From assembly GCF_019599275.1 (NCBI RefSeq), contig NZ_JAHZTD010000001.1, forward strand, positions 124,001 through 188,000: a DNA stretch of 64,000 nt, in the 5' to 3' direction. Source of the stretch: Hymenobacter sp. HSC-4F20. GTDB lineage: Bacteria > Bacteroidota > Bacteroidia > Cytophagales > Hymenobacteraceae. Within the stretch, counting starts at the first letter, position 1. Each line of letters starts with the position of its first letter. The translations under genes were made by a program, and so were the position numbers. Positions 20,353 to 28,532 of this stretch are shown here, piece by piece. The notes beneath the pieces were generated by a model. That model had not been told where the DNA came from and did not search any database. It worked only from the letters and a program-made list of their open reading frames with translations.

Positions 20353-20865
20353 GCTACCCCGTTACCTTCTCTTAACCCAACGGCGGACTTGCTGCTTTGG
20401 CTACGGCTAAGGCGGCAGGTCCGCCGTTGAACGTTGATAGGGGGTAGGTCTTCAGAAAAAGTAGGCGGCAAGGCTGTTTCCTTAATTGTTTTTTAAGCGG
20501 TTACCCTACTGAGTAGCCATCGGGCAGCAGGCACCAGATACGCCAATGTAGCTAGGTTTTGGCCGTGTGCCCTAAGCGCTATTTGGGGGTAGGGCGAAAG
20601 CAAAACGCCGTGATAAGTAGCGCATTGGCTGTTGTTTTTTCGCGAAGAAGGCCGCTTCTTTGACCCACGCGCTACCGTCCGCCAGCCGTGCGGACCTCCT
20701 TCCTACTCCTGGTTACGCAGCTTTCTGACTGCTGCCAGCTCGCTGCCTCAGCACACCTCTTGTGTTTGCCCTGCTACCCGCCCAACCTTCTGTTGTGGCA
20801 TAGTAGCTCCGTTGCCTCTGCTCCGGCCTTCGTGGCCATTTCTACCACAACCACTTTCTACACCC
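20353..20865. other. 513-bp intergenic region before the secreted-enzyme cluster
   Basis: It holds the amidase terminator (20378-20429) and presumably the promoter and 5' leader of the metalloprotease gene. The protease reading frame is open back to 20632, but that stretch lacks signal-peptide features. No other gene or repeat is apparent. Confidence 0.5.
20378..20429. terminator. Hairpin terminator after the amidase gene
   Basis: CAACGGCGGAC at 20378-20388 pairs with 20419-20429, with further imperfect pairing inside. The loop is long and there is no clear T-run, so this is a probable rather than certain terminator. Confidence 0.55.
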
Positions 20866-23742
20866 ATGAAAAAACTCTATTCCTGCGGGATGAGTGCAGC
20901 TCTGCTATTGGCGGGGCTAAGCGCACCAGCCCAAACCCAGCCAGCAGGCCCGGCCTACCCCCTGGGCTCCACCCAAACCCTCGTCCGTCAGTTCGAAGCC
21001 CAGGTAGCGGCAGGTACGGCCCGCCGCCAAGCCCCTGTAGTAGCCTTGCGCGTATCAGCAAACCAGGTGTTAGCGGGCAAGGTCAACTACCGGGAAGATT
21101 TGCTGGCTACCGGGGAGTTGGTAGTGGGGGAAATTCAGGGCGTGCCCAATTCCTCGTTTCAGGTGCGTATTGAGGGGCCAAGAGTAGAGGGCAACATCAT
21201 CCTGCGCGACTCCCGCCGGGCGTACCGCTACTCGGCTGATGCGCAAGGAAATGCCTCGGTGCAGGAGGTTGATATCAACAAGGTTATCTGCATCGACTAC
21301 AATAAACCCGTGGGCTACCAAAGTCCGGCCCCCAACCGGGGCACCACGGCCAACCGCGCCGCGGTGCTGTCGTTGCAGAGCTACCCGGGCGCCCGGGGCT
21401 GCATCATGCTCGACCTGGATGGGCAGTACGTAGCGGGCACCGGCTGGAACAACGGCAACCCCATCAGTGCCGCACCCGCCCAAATGGTAAACGACAACGC
21501 CAAGGTGCAGGCCTTGTGGGAACTGGTGAGCGAAGACTTCCGGCCCTTTAGCCTCAACGTAACCACCGATGAGGCCGTGTTCAACTCCTACCCCAAAAAC
21601 ATGCGGATGCGCTGCATCATCACGCCCACGAATACGGCGGCGCCGGGGGCGGGAGGGGTAGCCTACATTCAATCTTTCAACTGGAATGATGATACGCCCT
21701 GCTGGGTGTTTATGTCAGATGACCCGAAAACGGCTGGGGAAGCAGCTTCGCACGAAGTTGGCCACACGCTGGGCCTGGGCCACGACGGGCGCCTGAATCC
21801 CGACGAAGGATACTACACTGGCCAGGATAATGCCGGGCCCTGGGCGCCTATTATGGGGGCAGGGTATTACAAGCCCGTGACGCACTGGAGCCGGGGCGAG
21901 TACAACCGGGCCAACAACCAGCAAGACGACCTGAGCATTATGGCCAGCGCCACCTACAACGTAGGCTACCGCAACGACGACCATAGCAACAGCACTACCG
22001 GAGCCACGGCATTGTCGCGCAATGGAAATAGTTTGTCGGGCTCGGGTATTATTGAGCGCACCTCCGACCAGGACTACTTCGCCTTTACTACCGCGGGTGG
22101 GGCCGTGAGCCTGAACGTGAATACGGTGGGCCGCTACGGCAACCTCGATATTGTGGCGCGCCTGTTTACCAGCACCGGCACCCAGATTGGCACCTTCGAC
22201 ACCGGGGGCGGTGGCAACCTGAACACCACCATCAGCGCCAACCTGAGCGCGGGCACCTACTACGTGCAGATTGACGGTACCAGCTCGGGCAATCCGGCCA
22301 CCGATGGCTACTCTGATTACGGCTCATTAGGTACTTTCTCGATTTCCGGCACCGCTCCGGCCGGGGCTACCTCTGCCGGCGTGGCTACCCTCTACAAGGA
22401 CTGCAACTATACGGGCACTGCCACTGGCCTGGACCCCGGTGACTATACGCTGGGTGCGCTGCAGGCCCGCGGCATTCTGAACGATGACATTTCTTCTCTG
22501 AAAGTGAACAGCGGCTACGAGGTGCAACTGTTCGAAAACGACAACTTCAGTGGGGCCTCAGTGGTCATTACGGCCAGCAATACCTGCTTGGTGAGTAACA
22601 GCTGGAACGACCGCACTACCTCCCTGAGAGTGCGCACCTCTGGCGTAACCAGCCTGAGCGGAGTATACACCCTGCAAAACCGCAATAGCGGCCTAAACCT
22701 CGATGTAAACAGCGCCAGCACCGCCGATGGTACGGCCCTGATTCAGTGGACCGGCAATGGCTGCACCTGCCAGCAGTTCCAGTTTACCCATCTGGGCGGC
22801 GGCGTATACCAGATTACGGCCGTGCACAGCGGCAAGTCTTTGGACATCCGGGACGTGAGCACGGCCGATGGAGCGGTAGTGCAGCAATGGACCTACTCAG
22901 GTGGTGCCAACCAACAGTTTATTGCCCAAAGCACCGGGGACGGGTACTACAAGCTCATTGCCAAACACAGCAGCAAGCTGCTGGAAGTGGCTGGCTCGTC
23001 TACCGCTGGCTCGGCCGCCATACAGCAATGGACCGACAACAACTCGGCTACCCAGCAGTGGCGCCTAACGCCGGCCACCTCAGCTTTCAGCAGCCTTATT
23101 CAGGCTGAAAGCTACAGTGCCATGAACGGAGTAATAACCGAAACGACTACTGATGCCGGTGGGGGCCAGAACGTAGGCTCCCTGGATGCCGGCGACTGGT
23201 TGACCTACAACAGCATCACCATTCCCAGCTCGGGCAGCTATACCATCGAATACCGGGTAGCCAGCCTGAGCGGAGGAGGCCGGCTTTCTTCTGACCTGAA
23301 TGCTGGCGCTACCGTGCTGGGTATGCTGGATGTGCCAAGCACGGGCGGCTGGCAAAACTGGACGACCATCTCCCACACCGTCAGCCTAAGCGCCGGGACC
23401 TATAACCTAGGGGTGTTTGCTCAGGCTGGTGGCTGGAACCTCAACTGGCTGCGCATTAGCAAAGCCGCCGGCGCCGGCGTAGCGCAGACGGCAGCTATAG
23501 CAGCTTCAACTACTACCCTCGAACTCTACCCCAACCCCGTAACCGACCGCCTGCAAGTACGGGCTGCGCACAGCCTGGCCGGCAGCCACTACCGGATTCT
23601 GGACGGGGTAGGCCGCACAGTAGCTACGGGCTCAGGAGCAGCGGGGAGTATCGATGTATCTGCCTTAACCTCGGGTGTGTATCTGCTGGAGCTTACGGCC
23701 GCCGATGGCAAAGCCCGGACGACGGGTCGGTTTGTGAAATAA
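20866..23742 (+). CDS. Secreted multidomain metalloprotease (PPC, crystallin, ricin, CBM6) with T9SS sorting domain
   Basis: A 958-residue exported protein. The signal peptide ends near APAQT. The zinc site HEVGHTLGLGH (His296, Glu297, His300, His306) marks a metzincin-like peptidase. After it come, in order: a pre-peptidase C-terminal (PPC) domain (about 385-500), a beta/gamma-crystallin-like segment (about 506-595, ATLYKDCNYTG and FENDNFSG), a ricin-type beta-trefoil lectin (about 598-725, three repeats with QW), a CBM6 carbohydrate-binding domain (about 744-865), and a type IX sorting domain (from about 885, LELYPNPVTD). The protein probably binds glycan while cutting protein. The ATG at 20866 is chosen because it begins the signal peptide; the open frame upstream is not signal-like. 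Confidence 0.85.
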   Translation: MKKLYSCGMSAALLLAGLSAPAQTQPAGPAYPLGSTQTLVRQFEAQVAAGTARRQAPVVALRVSANQVLAGKVNYREDLLATGELVVGEIQGVPNSSFQVRIEGPRVEGNIILRDSRRAYRYSADAQGNASVQEVDINKVICIDYNKPVGYQSPAPNRGTTANRAAVLSLQSYPGARGCIMLDLDGQYVAGTGWNNGNPISAAPAQMVNDNAKVQALWELVSEDFRPFSLNVTTDEAVFNSYPKNMRMRCIITPTNTAAPGAGGVAYIQSFNWNDDTPCWVFMSDDPKTAGEAASHEVGHTLGLGHDGRLNPDEGYYTGQDNAGPWAPIMGAGYYKPVTHWSRGEYNRANNQQDDLSIMASATYNVGYRNDDHSNSTTGATALSRNGNSLSGSGIIERTSDQDYFAFTTAGGAVSLNVNTVGRYGNLDIVARLFTSTGTQIGTFDTGGGGNLNTTISANLSAGTYYVQIDGTSSGNPATDGYSDYGSLGTFSISGTAPAGATSAGVATLYKDCNYTGTATGLDPGDYTLGALQARGILNDDISSLKVNSGYEVQLFENDNFSGASVVITASNTCLVSNSWNDRTTSLRVRTSGVTSLSGVYTLQNRNSGLNLDVNSASTADGTALIQWTGNGCTCQQFQFTHLGGGVYQITAVHSGKSLDIRDVSTADGAVVQQWTYSGGANQQFIAQSTGDGYYKLIAKHSSKLLEVAGSSTAGSAAIQQWTDNNSATQQWRLTPATSAFSSLIQAESYSAMNGVITETTTDAGGGQNVGSLDAGDWLTYNSITIPSSGSYTIEYRVASLSGGGRLSSDLNAGATVLGMLDVPSTGGWQNWTTISHTVSLSAGTYNLGVFAQAGGWNLNWLRISKAAGAGVAQTAAIAASTTTLELYPNPVTDRLQVRAAHSLAGSHYRILDGVGRTVATGSGAAGSIDVSALTSGVYLLELTAADGKARTTGRFVK

Positions 23743-23749
23743 ATCTTGC

Positions 23750-23781
23750 CAGAAGGCGGAGCCAAGTGGTTCCGCCTTCTG
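23750..23781. terminator. Hairpin after the metalloprotease gene
   Basis: An 11-bp perfect stem (23750-23760 and 23771-23781) with a 10-base loop begins 7 bases after the stop codon. There is no long T-run, so partial read-through into the next gene is likely. Confidence 0.6.
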
Positions 23782-23799
23782 CTTTACTACCCCTCGCAT

Positions 23800-25335
23800 A
23801 TGGTACGCATCAGTAGAAGAAGCCATTTAGCACCGCTTGGTTGGGCCGTATTGGTCTGGGCAGCCGCAGCCCTCGGGCCCGCGCAGGCCCAGACCAAGAG
23901 CGCCAAACGCGGGGTAGCGTACGGCTACCACTCGGCGGCCGATATGCAGGTGCTGGCCCCGGGCATCAGCTGGTGGTACAACTGGTACTCCAAGCCCGAT
24001 GCCGGCGCCGCGGGGGTGTATTCGGGTCTGAACGTGGAGTACGTGCCCATGCAGTGGGGCGCAAACCTGGACGGCGGACCCGTAACGGCCGCCCAACTGG
24101 CAGGCAACATTCCGAACAACGCGCGCTACCTGCTGGGGTTCAATGAACCCAACTTCCGCAGCCAGGCCAACCTGACGCCCCGCCAGGCCGCGGCCCTCTG
24201 GCCAGTTCTGGAAGACGTAGCTCGGCGCAAAAACCTCAAGCTGGTAGCGCCCGCCGTGAATTACTGTGGCGACTGCGTGGCTGAAAACGGCACGACCTAC
24301 TACACGCCCACCCAGTACCTGGATGCGTTTTTTGCCGCCTGCCCCAACTGCCAGGTCGATTACATTGCCGTGCACACCTACGTGTGTGAGGAGCAGTGGC
24401 TGCGCGGGAAGATTGCGGAGCTGAAGAAGTACAACAAACCCATCTGGCTGACGGAGTTTGCCTGCGGCGACATGCCTGCCAGCCAGATTACTGCCGCCGT
24501 GCAGCAGAAATATATGCTGGACGCGGTGAACTACCTCGAAAAGGAACCGGCCGTGTTCCGCTACTCCTGGTTTTCGGGGCGCAATGCTGAAATTCCTAAC
24601 ATCAACTTGCTGGGTAACTCGGGCCAGCTAACGGCCCTGGGCCAGCAGTATGTAGGTTTGCCCGGAGGGTGGGAGCCAGGGCGTATTCGACCCCAAGCGG
24701 TAACGGCTTCGTCTCGGGAAAGCAGCGCCACCGGCCCCGAAAACGCCACGGATGAGAACATCAACACCCGCTGGGCCAGCACCTTCACCGACCCCCAATT
24801 CCTTATGCTCGACTTCGGTAGCGTGCAAAGCTTCTCGCGGGTGCAGCTGAGCTGGGAAACCGCCTACGCCCGCGACTACCAGCTGCAAACCTCTGCTGAC
24901 GGAAGCACCTGGACAACCATCCGGGCGGTAACCAACTCCGATGGGGGCCTGGACAACCTCACGGGGCTCAGCGGGCAGGGGCGCTACCTACGGCTGTACG
25001 GCACGCGCCGCGCTACTACCTATGGCTACTCGCTGTACGAGCTGGAGGTGTTTGGCCGGCCCATGGCGGCTCCGCTGGGGGCGCGAGCTGCTGCTGATAC
25101 TTCCCCGGCGTTGCTTCTCTACCCCAACCCCGCCGAAGCCCAGTTGCGCCTCGCCACGGCCAGTAACGTGCCGCTTCAGCAGGTGGCCGTGCTCGATGCC
25201 CTCGGGCGCACGGTGCTGTCGGCTGTCCGCCCCGCCGGTACCCTCAACATTGCCCAGTTGCCTGCCGGTATCTACCTACTTCGCGCCACTACCTCCGACC
25301 AGCAAACGCTTACGCAACGCTTCACTAAGCGCTGA
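23800..25335 (+). CDS. Secreted GH128-like beta-1,3-glucanase with CBM32-like and T9SS domains
   Basis: A 511-residue secreted hydrolase. The signal peptide ends near AQAQT. The catalytic part (about 35-290) has the glycoside hydrolase 128 / Asl1-like pattern: GFNEPN with the likely acid/base Glu116, and LTEFAC with the likely nucleophile Glu219, plus WWYNWYS and VHTYVC. GH128 enzymes cut beta-1,3-glucan. A discoidin/CBM32-like domain follows (about 305-430, ending in LYELEVFG) and then a type IX sorting domain (from about 440, LLLYPNPAEAQ). It lies between a protease and a chitinase with cargo tails of the same type. The ATG at 23800 begins the signal peptide. Confidence 0.82.
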   Translation: MVRISRRSHLAPLGWAVLVWAAAALGPAQAQTKSAKRGVAYGYHSAADMQVLAPGISWWYNWYSKPDAGAAGVYSGLNVEYVPMQWGANLDGGPVTAAQLAGNIPNNARYLLGFNEPNFRSQANLTPRQAAALWPVLEDVARRKNLKLVAPAVNYCGDCVAENGTTYYTPTQYLDAFFAACPNCQVDYIAVHTYVCEEQWLRGKIAELKKYNKPIWLTEFACGDMPASQITAAVQQKYMLDAVNYLEKEPAVFRYSWFSGRNAEIPNINLLGNSGQLTALGQQYVGLPGGWEPGRIRPQAVTASSRESSATGPENATDENINTRWASTFTDPQFLMLDFGSVQSFSRVQLSWETAYARDYQLQTSADGSTWTTIRAVTNSDGGLDNLTGLSGQGRYLRLYGTRRATTYGYSLYELEVFGRPMAAPLGARAAADTSPALLLYPNPAEAQLRLATASNVPLQQVAVLDALGRTVLSAVRPAGTLNIAQLPAGIYLLRATTSDQQTLTQRFTKR

Positions 25336-25424
25336 GTGGGAGGAGCTGCCGCCCTGCCAGGCGCTGGTATTCCTGTGCTTCGCATACGGTTCACCTGTTC
25401 GTTTCCATCACTAATTCCTACCCT

Positions 25425-27434
25425 ATGAAAACCAACTTTTTACTGAAAAGGGCCCTGGTGGCTCTGCTGTTGCTGCTGGCTTCGGCCCCCGTATTTGCCC
25501 AGTTTCGGGTGATTGGGTACGTGCCCTCCTGGGCCGGCGACGTGAATGCCGTGCAGTACAGCAAGCTCACGCATATTAATTATGCCTTTCTGCTGCCCAC
25601 CGCCACGGGCGGACTGCAGCCCATTGAAAACCCCGCGAAGCTGCAAAGCCTGGTTTCTGCCGCCCACGCCAACGGGGTGAAAGTACTGATTTCGGTGGGC
25701 GGCTGGAACAACGGCGACGACAGCGCCTTTGAAACCATTGGGGGCAACGCCACCTACCGCAACACCTTCGTGGCCAACCTGGTGAGCTTCGCCAATCAGT
25801 ACAACCTCGATGGGGTAGACATTGACTGGGAGTACCCTGATGCCGGCGCTTCGGCTACCAACTATGCGGCCCTCATGCAGCAGCTTTCCACCGAAATGCA
25901 TAACCGCGGCAAGCTGCTCACGGCGGCCGTGGTAGCAACGGGTGGCGCTGGCGTACTCAACAGCGTGTTCGGCTACGTCGACTTCCTGAACCTGATGGCC
26001 TACGACGCCAACAACTTCGACCACTCCACCTACGACTATGCCGTGCAGTCGATTAACTACTGGAAGGGGCGCGGGCTGCCCGCCAGCAAAACCGTGCTGG
26101 GCGTTCCGTTCTATGGCCGCCCCAGCTGGGAATCATACGCGCAGCTACTGGCCCGCGGCGCCAGCCCCAACGCCGATGTGTTTAACGGAGTAGGCTACAA
26201 CGGCATTCCGACCATCAAAAGCAAAACCAACCTGGCTTTCGACCAAGCCAGCGGCATCATGATCTGGGAGTTGTCGCAGGATGCTACGGGGGCTAACTCC
26301 TTGCTTACCGCTATCAACCAGGTAGTACTGCAACGGGGCGGAAGCACCACGCCTGCGCAGGCGGTACCGGGCAAGCTGGAGGCCGAGAGCTTTGCGGCCC
26401 AATCGGGCACGCAAACGGAGCCCACCACTGATACCGGCGGGGGCGTGAACGTGGATTGGTTTGAAACCGGTGATTGGCTGGACTACAGCGTAAACGTAGC
26501 AACAGCGGGCAGCTACACGGTAGGCTTCCGCGTGGCCAGCGCCAATGGCGGCGCTACCCTGCAACTGCGCAACAGCGGGGGCGCCGTGCTGGGCAGTATC
26601 AATGTGGGCAACACGGGCGGCTGGCAGAGCTGGCAAACCATCAACACCACGGTGAGCTTGCCCGCCGGCCGCCAAACCCTGCGCTTGTACGCGGCGGCCT
26701 CTACCGGCTGCAACGTCAACTGGCTCAACTTTAGCACGGCATCCTCTTCCTTCACTACCCTTCTCCAGGCCGAAAGCTACAGCTCCATGAACGGGGTGCA
26801 GGTGGAAACCACCACCGACACGGGCGGCGGCCAGAACGTGGGCTACCTTGATGCCGGCGACTGGATGGCCTACAGCAACGTTACCTTCCCCACTACGGGC
26901 GCCTATACCATTGAGTACCGCGTGGCCAGCCCCTCGGGTGGCACCTTGTCCTCGGACCTCAACGCGGGTTCCATTCAGTTGGGCAACACCACCATTCCGG
27001 CTACCGGCGGCTGGCAAAACTGGACGACCGTATCGAAAACCGTGACCATTAACGCGGGCACCTATAGCTTCGGGGTGTTTGCCCAAACCGGGGGCTGGAA
27101 CTTCAACTGGGTGCGCATTACCAAAGCCGCCGCAGCCCGCCCGGCGGCTACGGTGGCTAGTGCTGCTGCGGGTGCCGCCGGGCCACTGGCAGTAGAGGTG
27201 TATCCTAACCCGCACCCTCGCGGCCAGGCGCTAACGTTGCGTTTGGCAGGAGGTAGCAGCACTTCACCCCTTCAGGTACTCGTTACGGATGCGAGCGGCC
27301 GGGAAGTGTTCCGCCAGACTACTTCGCAACACACTGTGGTGCTACCCCCAACTGCCCGCTTAACTCCGGGTCTTTACCTGATTCAGGTTGCCAATGAGCA
27401 GACCAGCCTGAGGCAGAAACTGGTAGTGGAATAA
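25425..27434 (+). CDS. Secreted GH18 chitinase with two CBM6 domains and T9SS sorting domain
   Basis: A 669-residue chitinase. The signal peptide ends near VFAQ. The GH18 catalytic domain (about 26-305) has the signature DGVDIDWEYPD with the proton donor Glu136, SVGGW, and the MAYD and WELSQD elements. Two CBM6 modules follow (about 315-435 and 443-565); the second is very like the CBM6 of the protease at 20866. A type IX sorting domain ends the protein (from about 589, VEVYPNP). The three neighbouring genes share transport and binding modules, which suggests one surface-degradation function. Confidence 0.9.
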   Translation: MKTNFLLKRALVALLLLLASAPVFAQFRVIGYVPSWAGDVNAVQYSKLTHINYAFLLPTATGGLQPIENPAKLQSLVSAAHANGVKVLISVGGWNNGDDSAFETIGGNATYRNTFVANLVSFANQYNLDGVDIDWEYPDAGASATNYAALMQQLSTEMHNRGKLLTAAVVATGGAGVLNSVFGYVDFLNLMAYDANNFDHSTYDYAVQSINYWKGRGLPASKTVLGVPFYGRPSWESYAQLLARGASPNADVFNGVGYNGIPTIKSKTNLAFDQASGIMIWELSQDATGANSLLTAINQVVLQRGGSTTPAQAVPGKLEAESFAAQSGTQTEPTTDTGGGVNVDWFETGDWLDYSVNVATAGSYTVGFRVASANGGATLQLRNSGGAVLGSINVGNTGGWQSWQTINTTVSLPAGRQTLRLYAAASTGCNVNWLNFSTASSSFTTLLQAESYSSMNGVQVETTTDTGGGQNVGYLDAGDWMAYSNVTFPTTGAYTIEYRVASPSGGTLSSDLNAGSIQLGNTTIPATGGWQNWTTVSKTVTINAGTYSFGVFAQTGGWNFNWVRITKAAAARPAATVASAAAGAAGPLAVEVYPNPHPRGQALTLRLAGGSSTSPLQVLVTDASGREVFRQTTSQHTVVLPPTARLTPGLYLIQVANEQTSLRQKLVVE

Positions 27435-27504
27435 GCTCCGCTGCGGCCACCTCCGAAACACATCCCCAGTGGGGTGCTTTCAATGCGGCCCTAAATACTC
27501 AAAA

Positions 27505-27551
27505 AAAGCCGCCCCACAACTAGTCGTTATGACTGGTTGCGGGGCGGCTTT
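27505..27551. terminator. Bidirectional intrinsic terminator
   Basis: An 11-bp stem (27505-27515 and 27541-27551) is flanked by an A-run on the left and Ts on the right, with extra pairing in the loop. It separates the chitinase gene from the convergent small gene at 27575. Confidence 0.8.
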
Positions 27552-27574
27552 GGGTTAAGAAGCGGGGTAGCCGC

Positions 27575-27814
27575 TTAGCGCTGTTCGTCTTCCTCGTTGC
27601 GGCCGCGGCTGGTACGCTCGTTGGCCGAGGTAGCGGAGCCTGAGCCGCCTTCGTCGCCGGCTTCAGCATCCAGGTTCAGTTCATAGCCGCCTACACCGTA
27701 GGTTGGGCGTCCCGAGGACTGGCCTACCGGGCTGCCGTCTTGGCGGCCTTGGGCGGCGCGTTCTGCGAAGTTGTCGTTTTCGGTTACGTTATCGTTAGAG
27801 GCGTTGGTTGCCAT
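27575..27814 (-). CDS. Small acidic, probably disordered protein, 79 aa
   Basis: I do not recognise a family. The protein has no signal peptide or membrane segment and is rich in Asn, Gly, Ser, Asp, Glu and Arg (SDNVTENDNF, SANERTSRGRNEEDEQR). This composition suggests an unfolded, hydrophilic protein, as seen in stress or desiccation-related small proteins. It follows the lipoprotein gene on the same strand by 104 bases and ends at a strong terminator. Confidence 0.55.
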   Translation of the reverse strand: MATNASNDNVTENDNFAERAAQGRQDGSPVGQSSGRPTYGVGGYELNLDAEAGDEGGSGSATSANERTSRGRNEEDEQR

Positions 27815-27918
27815 GGTAGTAAGGGTTAGTTACATGAACAGATGCTGTTGTATACGGCTACTGCATCGTATACAGCCAACTTTCGGCCGGAAAACTGCCC
27901 GAACGGCTTGGCTGCCAG

Positions 27919-28464
27919 CTAGGGCACGAACTGCTCGGTAAGGCTGGTAACCGTACCCTGGCGGGATTCAACCACGAAAGGGGCGTAGCGAAACACTTCG
28001 GTACCTTTAGCCAGCACCTCGGCGGGCGTAGTGCGGTACTGGCGCAGCTCGGCAGTTTTGTCCCAGAGCGTGACTACGGCCGTGGGGCTGACGCGTAAGG
28101 TACGCTGCTGCGGGTTGTCGTTCACGATGTAGTAATCGTTGAACACGGAGTAAATGGTGTCGCCGTTTTGCACGTCCATGGCCGCATCGCCTTTGCGCTG
28201 GGCGGCGGCTACGGCATCGGCTCCCTTCAGAAACTGGATGTAGTCCACGGCCACGTAGTACTGGCCCTTCTGCTGGTAGAAGCGCCGGATGTAGCCGTGG
28301 TTGCGGCCCGTAGCGCCCACCTTCTCCGTCGTCGACTGCTCGCCTTCAATGGTGGATGGCACGTTGTCGCGGGCTTCCGCTACGGTACCTTCCTGCTCCG
28401 AGGAGCGGCAGGCGGCGGTTAGGAGTAAAAGAACAGCGAAGGGTAGGAGGGAGCGAGAGTTCAT
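27919..28464 (-). CDS. Hypothetical lipoprotein, 181 aa
   Basis: The signal peptide ends in LTAAC with a lipidation cysteine near residue 19. The mature part begins with an acidic Ser/Thr linker and continues as a soluble domain (YVAVDYIQFLKGADA, NGDTIYSVFNDYYIVND). I do not recognise a family. It may be the last or next-to-last gene of the outer-membrane operon upstream, from which it is separated by 68 bases. Confidence 0.65.
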   Translation of the reverse strand: MNSRSLLPFAVLLLLTAACRSSEQEGTVAEARDNVPSTIEGEQSTTEKVGATGRNHGYIRRFYQQKGQYYVAVDYIQFLKGADAVAAAQRKGDAAMDVQNGDTIYSVFNDYYIVNDNPQQRTLRVSPTAVVTLWDKTAELRQYRTTPAEVLAKGTEVFRYAPFVVESRQGTVTSLTEQFVP

Positions 28465-28532
28465 GCAGGCGTGTACGAGGTAGGAAGAGGGCGGTTGACG
28501 GCGTTGTGCCTAAGCTGCGAGTACGAGACAGG

